A stretch of DNA of 64,000 nt from Nitrospira defluvii (lineage in GTDB: Bacteria > Nitrospirota > Nitrospiria > Nitrospirales > Nitrospiraceae), in NCBI GenBank assembly GCA_011525625.1, contig WYAX01000012.1, positions 852,667 through 916,666 on the forward strand, read 5' to 3'. Shown one piece after another: positions 28,021 through 37,756 of this stretch. The translations under genes were made by a program, and so were the position numbers. Under the pieces are notes generated by a model. That model made no database searches and was not told where the DNA came from. It saw nothing but the letters and a program-made list of their open reading frames with translations. How positions within the stretch are numbered: the stretch's first letter is position 1; each line of letters starts with the position of its first letter.

Positions 28021-28393
28021 TGTTCAGCGCAATCCTCCATGTCTGAGCTCAACCGCCGGCGCTGTTGATACACGAACTGCGCGCAGGGCACAGTCTTCAC
28101 GTGCCCCTCGGGAAAACAGCATCATTGCGGACATCATGTCAGCTGTCCGCTGTCGCCCGTACCTTCGCCGCCTTGACGGCATCCTCGTCGTGAGAGCATC
28201 TCCCGGTCGACGTTCGCCTCAGTGTACTGTGAGGGCTTGAGCAACACCGCTTCTTCTCACCGAAGCTTCATCCCTTCTTCGACGAATCTTCATCTTTCTC
28301 GCACTATCCTAGTCTTCGCTCCGGAGCTCGTCTGACGGCGTCGTTTGGGGGCTGCGGTCGGAACTGTCATCAGGATACAAGTGGAGAACACAC
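28021..28393. other. Intergenic stretch with second TTCATC element
   Basis: No gene is supported. The stretch contains the second paired TTCATC element (28267-28294) about 100 bases before the next gene. A GTGGAG ribosome binding site sits just before 28394. Confidence 0.5.
28267..28294 (+). repeat. Paired TTCATC element, copy 2
   Basis: TTCATC at 28267-28272 and 28289-28294, with starts 22 bases apart. The flanks (GCTTCATCCCT, GACGAAT) match copy 1 at 26833-26861. Confidence 0.45.
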
Positions 28394-29011
28394 ATGAACA
28401 TTGCGCAGGTCGGTCCGTTTCATGAAGCCGTGTCGGTGTCCAGCGAAGGTCCGGAGGGACGAACGATTGCGTCGTTGACCGAGGAGTTGCTCCGTCTGGG
28501 CCATGACGTCACGGTGTTTGCCAGCGGCGATAGTCACACGGCCGGGAGATTGATTCCTGTGGCGCCGTTGGCCATGCGAGCCTATCCGATGCCAAAGCGG
28601 CACCTGGCCGATGCCTTGGCCATGCTGGCGCTGGAGAAGGCCTTTGCTATGACGCCCGCCTTCGACATGATCCATGTCCATGCCGGTTCGGCCGCCTTTC
28701 CATTGATGCGCAGGAGCGCCATCCCCGTCGTGGCCACGATCTACGGCCCGATCGACGCTCCGGAAGTGTTGCGCCTCCATCGGGAGTTCCGTGAGTTGGT
28801 GCTCATCGCCACTTCGACCGCGCAGGTGCAACAGGCTCCCGATCTGAACTGGCAGGCAGTCATTCCGCCGGAGTCTTCACGAGGAGAGGTGAACCATGAG
28901 GATCTGTCTGCGCGCATCGCCAAGGCCTATGAATCCGTCTATGAATGGAGGACCCTCCGTCGCCCTGCCGATCGCCAAGACCGTGCCCTTGCGCTCTGTC
29001 AGGGCGTCTAG
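28394..29011 (+). CDS. GT-B glycosyltransferase N-terminal domain only (truncated family 4-like)
   Basis: The N-terminus MNIAQVGPFHEAV and LTEELLRLGHDVTVFASGDS is the acceptor-binding domain of family 4 glycosyltransferases. The protein stops at 205 residues, while whole enzymes have about 350-400. The nucleotide-sugar-binding domain with its E-x7-E motif is missing. The last ~40 residues resemble the C-terminal helix of full-length enzymes, so a central deletion is likely. It may be an inactive relic or an accessory protein. GTGGAG precedes the ATG. Confidence 0.65.
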   Translation: MNIAQVGPFHEAVSVSSEGPEGRTIASLTEELLRLGHDVTVFASGDSHTAGRLIPVAPLAMRAYPMPKRHLADALAMLALEKAFAMTPAFDMIHVHAGSAAFPLMRRSAIPVVATIYGPIDAPEVLRLHREFRELVLIATSTAQVQQAPDLNWQAVIPPESSRGEVNHEDLSARIAKAYESVYEWRTLRRPADRQDRALALCQGV

Positions 29012-29157
29012 GTGCTGAACGTGCCCGAGGCGACGTATTCTCACGTCCGCGCATCGAATCCGGCCATCATCTTGTACTAAGATAAGTTTGACGTGCGCGC
29101 TGCGACCGGTCCGTGGGGACCTTCCTGCAGTGCGCGTGCTCTCTTAGGGGGGACCGT

Positions 29158-29841
29158 ATGCGTATTCTCTTGGTCGAAGATGATGCCGATCTGGCTCAAT
29201 TCTTGAGAAAGGGGCTCAGGGAAGAGCGGTATGCGGTGGATGTGGCGGTCGACGGCGAGCAGGGACTCCACTTCGGCACGGTGAATCCCTACGACCTGTT
29301 CATCCTCGACATCATGCTGCCGCAGATCGACGGACTGACGCTCTGTCGCCGTCTGCGTGATGCCGGTGTCACGGCTCCGGTCTTTCTCCTCACGGCGCGC
29401 GATACGACTCAAGACAAAGTATCGGGGCTGGACTTGGGGGCGGACGATTATCTGACAAAGCCTTTCGCCTTTGCGGAACTGCTGGCGCGGGCGCGGGCGT
29501 TGTTGCGTCGGGGAGGCCCGCAGTTACAGGCGCGGCTCAAGGCGGCGGATTTGGAACTCGATCCCGCCACCCATCGGGTGTGGAGGAGAGGGACCGAAAT
29601 CGCCCTGACCAATAAGGAATATGCCCTGTTGGATTTTCTGCTCAGGAACAAGAATCGGGTGCTGACGAGGACCGCCATCATCGAACATGTGTGGGACATC
29701 AGTTATGACCCGATGACGAATATCGTGGATGCGCATATCCGGGCGCTGCGGGCCAAAATCGACAGAGAGTTTGCGCCGCCCCTGATCACCACGGTTCGCG
29801 GCGCCGGCTATATGTTGGAAGAACAGGAGCCCCAGTCGTGA
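29158..29841 (+). CDS. OmpR-family response regulator
   Basis: A 227-residue receiver (Asp51) plus winged-helix DNA-binding protein of the OmpR/PhoB class. LTNKEYALLDFLLRN and the VDAHIRALRAKID recognition region are typical. I chose the ATG at 29158, where MRILLVEDD begins and GGGGGGA lies upstream. The gene ends with a GTGA overlap into the sensor kinase gene, so the two form a pair. It may bind the TTCATC elements upstream, but that is a guess from proximity. Confidence 0.9.
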   Translation: MRILLVEDDADLAQFLRKGLREERYAVDVAVDGEQGLHFGTVNPYDLFILDIMLPQIDGLTLCRRLRDAGVTAPVFLLTARDTTQDKVSGLDLGADDYLTKPFAFAELLARARALLRRGGPQLQARLKAADLELDPATHRVWRRGTEIALTNKEYALLDFLLRNKNRVLTRTAIIEHVWDISYDPMTNIVDAHIRALRAKIDREFAPPLITTVRGAGYMLEEQEPQS

Positions 29842-31277
29842 ACTCGCTGGGACGACTGATTCGAAAAACGGCCTTGATGCTGGTCGGGGGGCTGCTGCTC
29901 GCGTTTTCCCTGCTCATCTATATCGGCGGTGAGACGTTGTTGAATCGTTATGTCGACCACCGGTTGTTGGAGTTGGCCGAAACGCTCGGGCGGATCATCG
30001 AGCAGCGTCCCGAGCTGATCCGCAATGCCGGGGGCGAACTCGTCGCCTTGGGGCAGAACGGACGCAGCCAGGAAGAGCAGCATGAACTGCGGGAGGCCTC
30101 GCATACGGTGAGGGTGCTCTCGGTGGACGGCCAGCTGGTGTGGAAGGGATCCGACGTCGTTCCTCGCCCACCGGTGCTCCGGACGTTGCTCGACCAGGTG
30201 GCGCGCGGCGAGACCGTGTTCGATCTGGTGCACTTGCAGGACGGCTCGCCCATTCGGCGTGTGTCTATTCCCGTCTCGAGAGGGGGCGAGATCCGGTACC
30301 TGCTGCAGGCGGAGGAGTCCCTCCACTACGCGCAGGAGACTCTGCGCGGACTCGCGATTCTGCTGATGATCGGCTCCGGCGCCATCATGCTGATCGCCTG
30401 GGCCGGCAGTGTTTGGATCGCCAGGATGGTGTTGACGCCGATCGAGCAACTCAGCCGTCGGGCCGAAACCATGTCGGAAGCTGATCTGGGGGAACGGCTC
30501 GTGCTGGATTCGCCCTTTCGCGAGTTCCATCGCTTGACTCATGCGTTTAATGCCATGATGGACCGGTTTCAGAAAAGTTGCCGAAGCCAGCGGCGTTTCG
30601 TGGACTACGCCGCTCATGAAATGCAGACGCCCTTGACCGTTCTCCAGGGAAACTTAGAGGTGACGCTCCAGAAGGCGAGAACGACGGCCGAGTACCGCGA
30701 TGCCCTCATCGGCAACCTGGAGCAGGTGGAAAAGCTGATCACGCTGGCCCGGTCGCTACTCACATTGACCAAGGTCACAGGGGACCGTCCACCCGTGCGC
30801 CTGGAGCCCCTCTTGCTGCAGCCGCTGGTGGAAGACCTCCTCGCGGAACTTGCGCTGCTGGCCGAGGATCGACAGGTGACCCTCACCTGCGACGCGGTGC
30901 CGGTCCCGCCGGTCTCGGGGGATGCGCAATGGCTGAAACAGGCGTTGATCAATTTGCTCGATAACAGCCTTCGGTATACGCCGCCGGGCGGCAAAGTCAT
31001 CGTGCGACTGCGGCATGTGGAGGGGCGTGTCGAGATAGCCGTGAGGGATACGGGGCATGGCATCGAACCGGAGCACCTACCCCATTTGTTTGAACATTTC
31101 TACCGCACCGACAAGGCGCGGGCGCGGGATTCCGGCGGCACCGGACTCGGACTGGCCATCGTGAAGGGCATTGTGGAGGCGCACGGGGGAACGGTTGCGG
31201 TCGAGACGAAGGTGGGAATGGGGTCTGAATTCACGTTGCGATTGCCGATTCCGACCAGGGAGCCGGTCGAAGTGTAG
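29838..31277 (+). CDS. Sensor histidine kinase, partner of the OmpR-type regulator
   Basis: Two membrane helices (about residues 10-30 and 170-195) flank a ~140-residue periplasmic sensor region. HAMP, a HisKA domain with AAHEMQTPLT (His260) and an ATPase domain with GTGLGLAIV follow. Its GTG start overlaps the regulator's stop codon. Among kinases of this class the resemblance is to those sensing envelope or metal stress, but the ligand is not identifiable. Confidence 0.88.
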   Translation: MNSLGRLIRKTALMLVGGLLLAFSLLIYIGGETLLNRYVDHRLLELAETLGRIIEQRPELIRNAGGELVALGQNGRSQEEQHELREASHTVRVLSVDGQLVWKGSDVVPRPPVLRTLLDQVARGETVFDLVHLQDGSPIRRVSIPVSRGGEIRYLLQAEESLHYAQETLRGLAILLMIGSGAIMLIAWAGSVWIARMVLTPIEQLSRRAETMSEADLGERLVLDSPFREFHRLTHAFNAMMDRFQKSCRSQRRFVDYAAHEMQTPLTVLQGNLEVTLQKARTTAEYRDALIGNLEQVEKLITLARSLLTLTKVTGDRPPVRLEPLLLQPLVEDLLAELALLAEDRQVTLTCDAVPVPPVSGDAQWLKQALINLLDNSLRYTPPGGKVIVRLRHVEGRVEIAVRDTGHGIEPEHLPHLFEHFYRTDKARARDSGGTGLGLAIVKGIVEAHGGTVAVETKVGMGSEFTLRLPIPTREPVEV

Positions 31278-31303
31278 GGCGAGAATGCAGGAGGCCGGTG
31301 GTG

Positions 31304-31630
31304 CTACGGGGTGTAGATAACGGAGACCCTCGCAAGGAAGTCGGTCAGCTGGGTCACTTCCGCGGCGACCGACACGGGATCCTGTGCGATGGCTGCCTGT
31401 TCAAGCCGGTCGCCGATTGTGCTGATCTGATCGAAGCCGTACCCCCCGCCGTCGCCCTTCATGCGATGCCCCAACAGGCGGATCGTGGTGAGGTCCCCCT
31501 GCTTCAGGCAGGCCTCGATCGTCGCAAGATCTCGCCGGCGGTTGGCGAGAAATCCAGGGACGATGGCCTCGAGGTCCTGACTGATCTGGACGAGGATGGT
31601 GGTCTGATGGCTGTCAGGGCTGGTCGGCAT
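31304..31630 (-). CDS. Hpt-domain phosphotransfer protein
   Basis: A 108-residue helical protein with the Hpt signature LLGHRMKGDGGGYGFDQI, whose histidine relays phosphate. Its ATG overlaps the stop of the hybrid kinase (TGATG), so both are made together. It should take phosphate from the kinase's receiver domains and pass it to a response regulator, perhaps one of those encoded upstream on this strand. Confidence 0.85.
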   Translation of the reverse strand: MPTSPDSHQTTILVQISQDLEAIVPGFLANRRRDLATIEACLKQGDLTTIRLLGHRMKGDGGGYGFDQISTIGDRLEQAAIAQDPVSVAAEVTQLTDFLARVSVIYTP

Positions 31631-33399
31631 CACTGGGCGCGTGTCTTTTCGTAGGCTGCGAGCAACTCCAGCAGCGTGGTTCGTTTGAGCGGTTTGGTCA
31701 TGTGGGCGTTGCATCCCGCCTCGAAGATGCGTGCCGACTCCTCTTTCAGCGCCAGGGCGGTCAAGGCGACGATTTGGACTGCGGGGAGGCCCTGTTCCTG
31801 TTCCAAGCGCCGAATGGTCTTGGTGGCTGTCAGCCCGTCCATGACCGGCATCTGCATATCCATGAGGATCACGTCATAGTGTCCGTTCTGGAACTTGGCC
31901 ACGCCGATCTGCCCATTATCGGCCAGATCGATCCGGTGCGTCGTGTTCTTCAGATACGACTGGATCAGCACCTGATTGTCTGGTGAATCCTCCACCAGCA
32001 GGATCCGCAAGGAGCGCCCTTGTGGTGCGACCGGAGGGGGCGCGCTCGATGGGGCGGCAGGCAGGCCGCGCTTGCTTCGTCCCAAGGCGATGCTGATGGT
32101 TTGCTGAAGGTCGGACCGCCGGATCGGCTTGACCAGATACCCCCCCAGGCCAAGGTCATAAGTTTTGGCAATGTCGTCCGCCCAGCGGTCTGAGGCCAGC
32201 ATGATGATGGTCAGGTCCTTGAGCCGCGGATCCGCGTGGAGGCGCTCGATGACTTCGAATCCGTCCATGCCGGGCATTCGACAGTCTAGGAGCAACAGGT
32301 CAAACCGTGTTCCGGAGTGTAACGCGGTTTCGAACGCTTCCATCGCCTGTTCGCCGCTGTCCGCCTCGACCACATCCGCGCCCCAGGCGAAGAGGGTCTC
32401 CCGCAGGATCAAGCGATTGGTCGGGTAATCATCCACGACGAGACAGCGGACCCCGCTGAGGTTCATGGCCCCCGTCGCCTTGGACGGTGGGGGATCGATC
32501 TGGACGCCGAGTTGCACGGCGCAATGGAACGTGCTGCCCTTGCCCAGGGTGCTCTCGACCCAGATGCGACCGCCCATCAGCCCGGCCAGCTGCTGCGAGA
32601 TCGAGAGTCCCAGCCCCGTGCCTCCGTACCGGCGGGCAATCGTGCTATGTGCCTGGGTGAAGGTATCGAAGATGGTGGTGATTTTGTCCTGCGGGACTCC
32701 GATGCCCGTATCGGTGACGGAGAATCGGATGGCGCCCGGGGTCCGGCGTTCGGGGTCGTTGGTAATGGTCATCACCACCGAGCCCTGCTCCGTGAATTTG
32801 ATCGCGTTGCCGAGCAGGTTCAGCAGGATCTGGTACAGGCGGTTGGGGTCGCCGATGAGATGGCAGGGCACGTCGCCTGCGAGGTGACAGACGAGTTCGA
32901 GGCCCTTCTCGTTGGCCCTGAGCGCCAGCATTTCGCTGGCCTTGTCGATGAGTTCCGACAGATCGAAGTCGATGCTGTCGAGGTCGAGCCGACCCGATTC
33001 GACTTTCGAAAGGTCCAGAATATCGTTGATCAAGCTCAAGAGGCTGGCACCGGCCCGTCGGAAAATACGGAGGTATTTGCGTTGCTCCGGCGTCAGCGTC
33101 GTGTCCCAGAGCAGATCGGCCATGCCGATGATCGCGTTCATGGGCGTGCGAATTTCATGGCTCATGCTGGCCAGAAAGTCGCTCTTGGCGCGATTGGCGA
33201 CATCGGCGGCGTCTTTCGCGCGTTGTAACTCTTCCACGCGGTGTTGCAATTCTTTGGAGGCGCGTTCGAGTGCCCGTTCGGCGCGTCGGCGGGCGGCTTG
33301 CTCGCGTTGGAGTGCGGTGAGGGGGCGGGGAGCGGTGCGAAGGGTGCGTTTGGGTGTGGTGCCTGTCGTGCGTCTCGTGTGCGGGATGCGTTTGGCCAT
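31630..33399 (-). CDS. Hybrid histidine kinase with two receiver domains
   Basis: A soluble 589-residue kinase. A basic N-terminal tail and a coiled coil (about residues 25-75) lead to HisKA with SHEIRTPMN (His81), an ATPase domain and two receiver domains ([16 protein letters not shown] and [16 protein letters not shown]). No sensor or membrane segment is present, so input must come through the coiled coil or a partner protein. The downstream overlapping Hpt gene completes a phosphorelay. Confidence 0.9.
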   Translation of the reverse strand: MAKRIPHTRRTTGTTPKRTLRTAPRPLTALQREQAARRRAERALERASKELQHRVEELQRAKDAADVANRAKSDFLASMSHEIRTPMNAIIGMADLLWDTTLTPEQRKYLRIFRRAGASLLSLINDILDLSKVESGRLDLDSIDFDLSELIDKASEMLALRANEKGLELVCHLAGDVPCHLIGDPNRLYQILLNLLGNAIKFTEQGSVVMTITNDPERRTPGAIRFSVTDTGIGVPQDKITTIFDTFTQAHSTIARRYGGTGLGLSISQQLAGLMGGRIWVESTLGKGSTFHCAVQLGVQIDPPPSKATGAMNLSGVRCLVVDDYPTNRLILRETLFAWGADVVEADSGEQAMEAFETALHSGTRFDLLLLDCRMPGMDGFEVIERLHADPRLKDLTIIMLASDRWADDIAKTYDLGLGGYLVKPIRRSDLQQTISIALGRSKRGLPAAPSSAPPPVAPQGRSLRILLVEDSPDNQVLIQSYLKNTTHRIDLADNGQIGVAKFQNGHYDVILMDMQMPVMDGLTATKTIRRLEQEQGLPAVQIVALTALALKEESARIFEAGCNAHMTKPLKRTTLLELLAAYEKTRAQ

Positions 33400-33489
33400 G
33401 TCGTCGTCCGCTCGCCTGCGGTCAGTGATGGCGGTCTTCCGTCGCGGCTGGGTGAGTCGTGGAGCGGCCGTCGCGACGCCGAGGCGCCG

Positions 33490-34494
33490 TCAATCTTTAT
33501 GGGTGTGATGCACGAGGGTCAGCACTCCGGCTTGTTTGGCCCGGTTGCGCCCTTCCTGTTTGGCTTGGTAGAGCGCCTGGTCGGCCGCTCGGATCAGGTC
33601 GGTCGGGGCGGCGACGCGACTGGGCACCGTGCACGCGAATCCCAGGCTGATGGTCACGGGATCGCCGTTCGGATGTTTCATCTCCGCTTCACAGACTTTC
33701 CGCCTGAGTGTATCTGCGACCTGCGCCGCGCCGTCGACGGTGGTCCCCGGCAGGACGATCACAAACTCATCGCCGCCGTACCGCGCGACTAAGTCGCCCG
33801 GACGATTGACGTGGCTGGATATCAGTTGCGCGACCTGGCGGAGGCATTCGTCCCCGGCCTGGTGCCCGTGGCTGTCGTTGTAGGTCTTGAAGTAATCGAT
33901 ATCCAGCATGATGAGCGACAGCGGCGTGGATTCGCGCGCCGCGCGCCGCCATTCCTGATCGAGGAAGTCGTCGAATTGCCGTCGGTTGGTGATGCCGGTG
34001 AGCCCATCGAGGCAGGACAGCCGCAACAGCATCTGATTGGCTTCCTGCAATTGGCGCATGACTTCCAGCAGTTCCTGCTCCCGAGCCCGGCGTCGTTCGA
34101 TTTCATGGACGAGCCGGAGAACGCACCGTACACGGGTCAGCAATTCGATTTTGCTGATGGGTTTGGCGACGTAGTCGATGGCGCCGGCCGCGAAGGCCAG
34201 CTGCAGGTCCACGGGATCGGTTTTGACGGTGACCATGATGATGGGGATGTCCCGATAGCGCTCCACCGCCTTGATCTGCCGGCAGGCCTCGATCCCGTTG
34301 GTGGAGGGCATGACGATATCCATCAGGATCAAATCCACCCGTCCGGCCATTTGCCGCATCCCGTCGAGGCCCAACAGACGAAAGGCGGCCGCAGCGGATT
34401 CCGCAACGAACGTTTCTTCGTACCCGGCATTGGCGAGGATGGATTGGATCAACAGACGATCGTCTGTCGAATCATCGACGATCAGGATACCCAT
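33490..34494 (-). CDS. Response regulator diguanylate cyclase
   Basis: A receiver domain (Asp59) is joined by a short coiled coil to a GGDEF domain. The catalytic motif GGDEF (residues 240-244) is intact, and RPGD (231-234), five residues before it, is the product-inhibition I-site. The enzyme should make cyclic di-GMP when phosphorylated. It lies 90 bases upstream of the hybrid kinase on the same strand and may be its output. Confidence 0.92.
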   Translation of the reverse strand: MGILIVDDSTDDRLLIQSILANAGYEETFVAESAAAAFRLLGLDGMRQMAGRVDLILMDIVMPSTNGIEACRQIKAVERYRDIPIIMVTVKTDPVDLQLAFAAGAIDYVAKPISKIELLTRVRCVLRLVHEIERRRAREQELLEVMRQLQEANQMLLRLSCLDGLTGITNRRQFDDFLDQEWRRAARESTPLSLIMLDIDYFKTYNDSHGHQAGDECLRQVAQLISSHVNRPGDLVARYGGDEFVIVLPGTTVDGAAQVADTLRRKVCEAEMKHPNGDPVTISLGFACTVPSRVAAPTDLIRAADQALYQAKQEGRNRAKQAGVLTLVHHTHKD

Positions 34495-34536
34495 GGTCAG
34501 TCCCCCTGAAAATGTATCGTACGCCGATGCTAGCAG

Positions 34537-35178
34537 CTAGTCTGGGTAAACACCAGGGTAATGCTTTTTGATGCACGGGGTGCAGAGACCGTGACTGAAT
34601 TCAGCCTCGGAGTGTTGCTGAATATATTCTTCCAATTGCTGCCAGAACCCCTGGTCGTTGCGGATTTTTTTGCAGGATGCACAGATGGGCACAAGTCCCT
34701 TCAGGACTTTCACTTCCCGCAGGGCGCGTTGCAGCTCGTCATTGCTGCGGCGGAGTTCTGCCTCGCGGGCTTTGCGGCAATCCATCTCCTGTTTCAGCAT
34801 GAGGGCGGAGTTGACACGGGCGAGCAATTCCGTGCTGGTGACCGGCTTGGTGATGTAGTCCATGGCCCCGGCGGAAAACGCCGCTTGCAGGTCACCCATG
34901 GCGGTCTTGGCGGTGACCACGATGATCGGAATGTCCCGCAAGGCTTCCAGGCCCTTGATGTGCCGGGTGGCGGCAACCCCATCGATGCCCGGCATCAGAA
35001 AATCCATGAGGATCAAATCGACGGCTTGGGGGTTGTGCTGCGGTTGGTCGATGCCGAGTTGGGTATAGGCCGAGGTCGCAGAGTCGGCGATGAGCAAGCT
35101 CTGATGGCCGGCCTTGTACAGAATGGTTTTGAGCAGGAGTTGCTGGTCCGGGGAGTCATCGACGATGAGAATGCTCAT
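34537..35178 (-). CDS. Response regulator with C-terminal CASCKK-type zinc-binding-like module
   Basis: A receiver domain (Asp59), close in sequence to that of the neighbouring diguanylate cyclase, is followed by a coiled coil and a C-terminal module with ICASCKKIRNDQGFW and LCTPC. The paired cysteines could bind a metal. This module recurs in response regulators of many bacteria, with no known output activity. The start at 35178 (MSILIVDDS) is preferred to the ATG four codons upstream. Confidence 0.82.
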   Translation of the reverse strand: MSILIVDDSPDQQLLLKTILYKAGHQSLLIADSATSAYTQLGIDQPQHNPQAVDLILMDFLMPGIDGVAATRHIKGLEALRDIPIIVVTAKTAMGDLQAAFSAGAMDYITKPVTSTELLARVNSALMLKQEMDCRKAREAELRRSNDELQRALREVKVLKGLVPICASCKKIRNDQGFWQQLEEYIQQHSEAEFSHGLCTPCIKKHYPGVYPD

Positions 35179-35317
35179 GGGGTGCCTCATCCCGCTGAAG
35201 TGGCGTCGGCTGCGTCAGGGATTCTGGCTCAGGCATGGGCGGGCGTCAGGGCCGCCGCCCGGGCTGGATTCAGTATCGGCCGAAAGGGCCCAGAGGTTAA
35301 GTGCGGCCGCAGGCCGC

Positions 35318-35767
35318 CTACCGTTGAAGGGCGGCTTTGACCAGCTCGCTGACGACTTTGCCGTCGACGGAGTGGCCGGCGAGGCGGGCCATGACCGTTT
35401 TCATGACTTGTCCCATGTCTTTGATGGAAGAAGCACCGGACTCGGCCACCACCACACTGACGATCTGTGCGATCTCGTCGGCGGAGAGCGCGGCGGGGAG
35501 GTAGCCCTCGATGATGGTAATTTCCTGCCGTTCTTTGGCGGCGAGGTCCTGACGGTTGCCTTTTTCAAACTGTTCGGCGGCTTCCTTGCGTTGCTTGATG
35601 AGCGTGGTCATGATGCGGCTCATTCCGGCGTCGTCGAGATCCTGTTTCAGTTCCACTTCTTTGTATTGCACGGCAGCTTTAATCATCCGGATCACGTCGA
35701 TGCGCAGCTGATCGCGCGATTTCATTGCCGATTTGAGATCTTCGCTGAGACGGTCATGGAGGGACAT
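35318..35767 (-). CDS. GatB/YqeY domain protein
   Basis: A 149-residue YqeY-like protein: the N-terminal helix set LSEDLKSAMKSRD and the C-terminal MGQVMKTVMARLAGHSVDG match the family that shares the tail domain of the GatB amidotransferase subunit. The role may involve tRNA or translation but is not settled. GGAAAGGA precedes the ATG at 35767; a much longer in-frame extension is unsupported. Confidence 0.88.
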   Translation of the reverse strand: MSLHDRLSEDLKSAMKSRDQLRIDVIRMIKAAVQYKEVELKQDLDDAGMSRIMTTLIKQRKEAAEQFEKGNRQDLAAKERQEITIIEGYLPAALSADEIAQIVSVVVAESGASSIKDMGQVMKTVMARLAGHSVDGKVVSELVKAALQR

Positions 35768-35942
35768 CGCATTCCTTTCCGCTTGGGGCATCGTTATGTC
35801 GTCGCGGAGGATAACGCCTTTGTGAAAGGCAGTCAACGTGATGCGCGCCGTCACGATTTCATATTGAGCGGAGAGGGAGACTATCCCATAATGCGTGATC
35901 GACGGTGGAGGCAGTGGGCTAGTCAATGAAAGGAGGTGTGGA

Positions 35943-36155
35943 ATGGATCAGACACAGAGCAAGAGGTCTGCATGGTCTCTGGGCGTCGTGATGGTCGGAG
36001 GTCTGGCTGTCGTAGCGGGGTTGCTGGCTGGCTGTGCGAGTGAAAAGCCGAAGCCGATGGCTCAACCGTCTGCAGAGCAGGTCAAGGGAAATGCGGATCG
36101 TGGCTTCGACCGCTTGAAACAGGAAGAGGGCGAGCGTCGACCGGCGGGAATGTAG
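35943..36155 (+). CDS. Small predicted lipoprotein, 70 residues
   Basis: An excellent ribosome binding site (AAAGGAGGTG) precedes the ATG. A signal with lipobox LAGC (about residue 31) is followed by a 40-residue charged tail that would sit in the envelope. No family is recognised. It is divergent from yqeY and converges on the MFS gene. Confidence 0.7.
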   Translation: MDQTQSKRSAWSLGVVMVGGLAVVAGLLAGCASEKPKPMAQPSAEQVKGNADRGFDRLKQEEGERRPAGM

Positions 36156-36180
36156 TGCAGATGTTCGAGCGGTGCATCGT

Positions 36181-37608
36181 CTAGGGGACAACGCGCGGGT
36201 GCTTCCAGGGCAGCAGCGCCGTGAGGGGCTTGAGGAAGGGGAGTTCCCACACCACATGCCCCTGCGGCGAGGAGACAGTGCTGCGTGGCTCGGCGAATGT
36301 GCGCAGCAGGCTCACGGCAATGACCAGTCGCAATCCCCCGGAGAGGCAGAATAGAAACGGCAGGTTGGAGGCCGGCGTGAGGTGCCACAAGCCGAGCGAG
36401 AGGTCTCCCGGCATCAGGGCGGCAAGCCAACTGCCGGTGAGCGCCCCAAGCCCCCATCCCACCGCATTCGTGGCATTGGCCAGCGCCACTCCCCTGGTGC
36501 GCTCCTCAGACCGTAACGAGTCGAATACGTAGTTCTGCAGGCCCAGCGACAGCCCCGCCCAGATCACGCCGCCGAAGAAGTTCACAGCCAGGAGCAAGAG
36601 ATAGTGTTCGCTCAAGAGGTAGCCCATCGGCAGAAAGGGCACTGCCGAGGCGGTCAGCGTCAGCAAGGTCTTGTTGCCGTAGCGATCGCCGATCCGGCCC
36701 CAGGGCCCAAGGGTGAGGAATTGAGCCGAGATACTACTCGCCATCCATCCGGCGTATTGCAGGTAAGACCAGTGCAGGTCTCGCAAGAGATAGATCACAA
36801 AAAACGGCCCTGACAGCAGCACCGCGAAATGCATCAGCCCGGAGAAGATGAGAAACCGGCGAAAGTCGCGGCTCGCGGCCTTGGCGAGGAAGTGCCGGAA
36901 TCCGTACGGCGCCTCCAGTCGGTGCGCCGGCATCAGCCGCGAGACGTGGGTCTGGCAGGCGGTGGCTCCCAGACGTGCCGCCGCGGCGCCGAGGAAAATG
37001 ACGAGAAAGCCGATCCAGCTCATGTCCCATCGTTGCCCGAGTGTCAGGATCGCCCCCGCCAGCCCTAAGGCTAGAAAACTGGTGAGCGCCGTGGTGCGGG
37101 CTCGCCTGGCGAAATAGGCGCCGCGGCTCTCGGCGTCCGCGACGTCGACCAGCAGGCTGTTCCAGATCGGAGTGGTCACATGGCCGAAGCCGAAATAGAG
37201 CATGGCGCAGCCGATCAACAACCATGCGCCTTGGTCGGGGGCGATCAGCGGGAGCGACAAGATGGGGAGCCAACAAAACGCCTGTGCCCGGCCTCCGGCA
37301 ATGAGGAGACGGCTCGGGATCCGGAGATACTGCAGTAACTTCACCGACGCGAGTTGCGCCACCACCCCGACGAATTGAGGCAGGGCCGATAGGATGGCGA
37401 TTTGGAACGGAGAGGCATGCAGGAGTAGGGCGAACGCCGAGAAATAATTTTCCCCGCCGCCTTGCGCCGCGGCTTGACAGGCCGCATCGCCGACGCCGTA
37501 TCGCCGCCCCCTGGCTTTCGCCTCGCTTTCCGAGGTCTCCGTCTCGTCCGAAGCGGTACGCTGCTGAGAAGATGAAGGCGGGAGGGAGGCGGTTGTTGAA
37601 TGATTCAT
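36181..37608 (-). CDS. MFS transporter
   Basis: About 475 residues with twelve hydrophobic segments, typical of a major facilitator protein of the inner membrane. A polar N-terminal tail of ~40 residues precedes YGVGDAACQAAAQGGGENYF. The substrate is unknown. I prefer the ATG at 37608, with AAGG close upstream; a GTG at 37626 is also possible. A TATAAT box on the minus strand lies at 37671-37666, about 60 bases upstream. Confidence 0.82.
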   Translation of the reverse strand: MNHSTTASLPPSSSQQRTASDETETSESEAKARGRRYGVGDAACQAAAQGGGENYFSAFALLLHASPFQIAILSALPQFVGVVAQLASVKLLQYLRIPSRLLIAGGRAQAFCWLPILSLPLIAPDQGAWLLIGCAMLYFGFGHVTTPIWNSLLVDVADAESRGAYFARRARTTALTSFLALGLAGAILTLGQRWDMSWIGFLVIFLGAAAARLGATACQTHVSRLMPAHRLEAPYGFRHFLAKAASRDFRRFLIFSGLMHFAVLLSGPFFVIYLLRDLHWSYLQYAGWMASSISAQFLTLGPWGRIGDRYGNKTLLTLTASAVPFLPMGYLLSEHYLLLLAVNFFGGVIWAGLSLGLQNYVFDSLRSEERTRGVALANATNAVGWGLGALTGSWLAALMPGDLSLGLWHLTPASNLPFLFCLSGGLRLVIAVSLLRTFAEPRSTVSSPQGHVVWELPFLKPLTALLPWKHPRVVP

Positions 37609-37665
37609 GGGACCTTGCACGGCCACAAGTGCCTGGTGCAGCGGAGTGTCGGTTGAATAAGCGGC

Positions 37666-37671
37666 ATTATA
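37666..37671 (-). promoter_or_regulatory. -10 box of the MFS transporter gene
   Basis: TATAAT on the minus strand, about 60 bases upstream of the MFS start. No good -35 box is visible. Confidence 0.45.
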
Positions 37672-37720
37672 TCAAAGCCGCCCGGTTTGACCCTGTTTCG
37701 ATCGAATCCCAACAGGCCGG

Positions 37721-37750
37721 TTGACCCCTCCTTCTTGCAGTGGTTACCAT
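37721..37750 (+). promoter_or_regulatory. Promoter of the secreted protein gene at 37757, predicted leaderless
   Basis: TTGACC (37721-37726), an 18-base spacer and TACCAT (37745-37750) are followed by only six bases and then the ATG. Transcription would start at the start codon itself, and there is no ribosome binding site. Confidence 0.55.
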
Positions 37751-37756
37751 AAGTCT

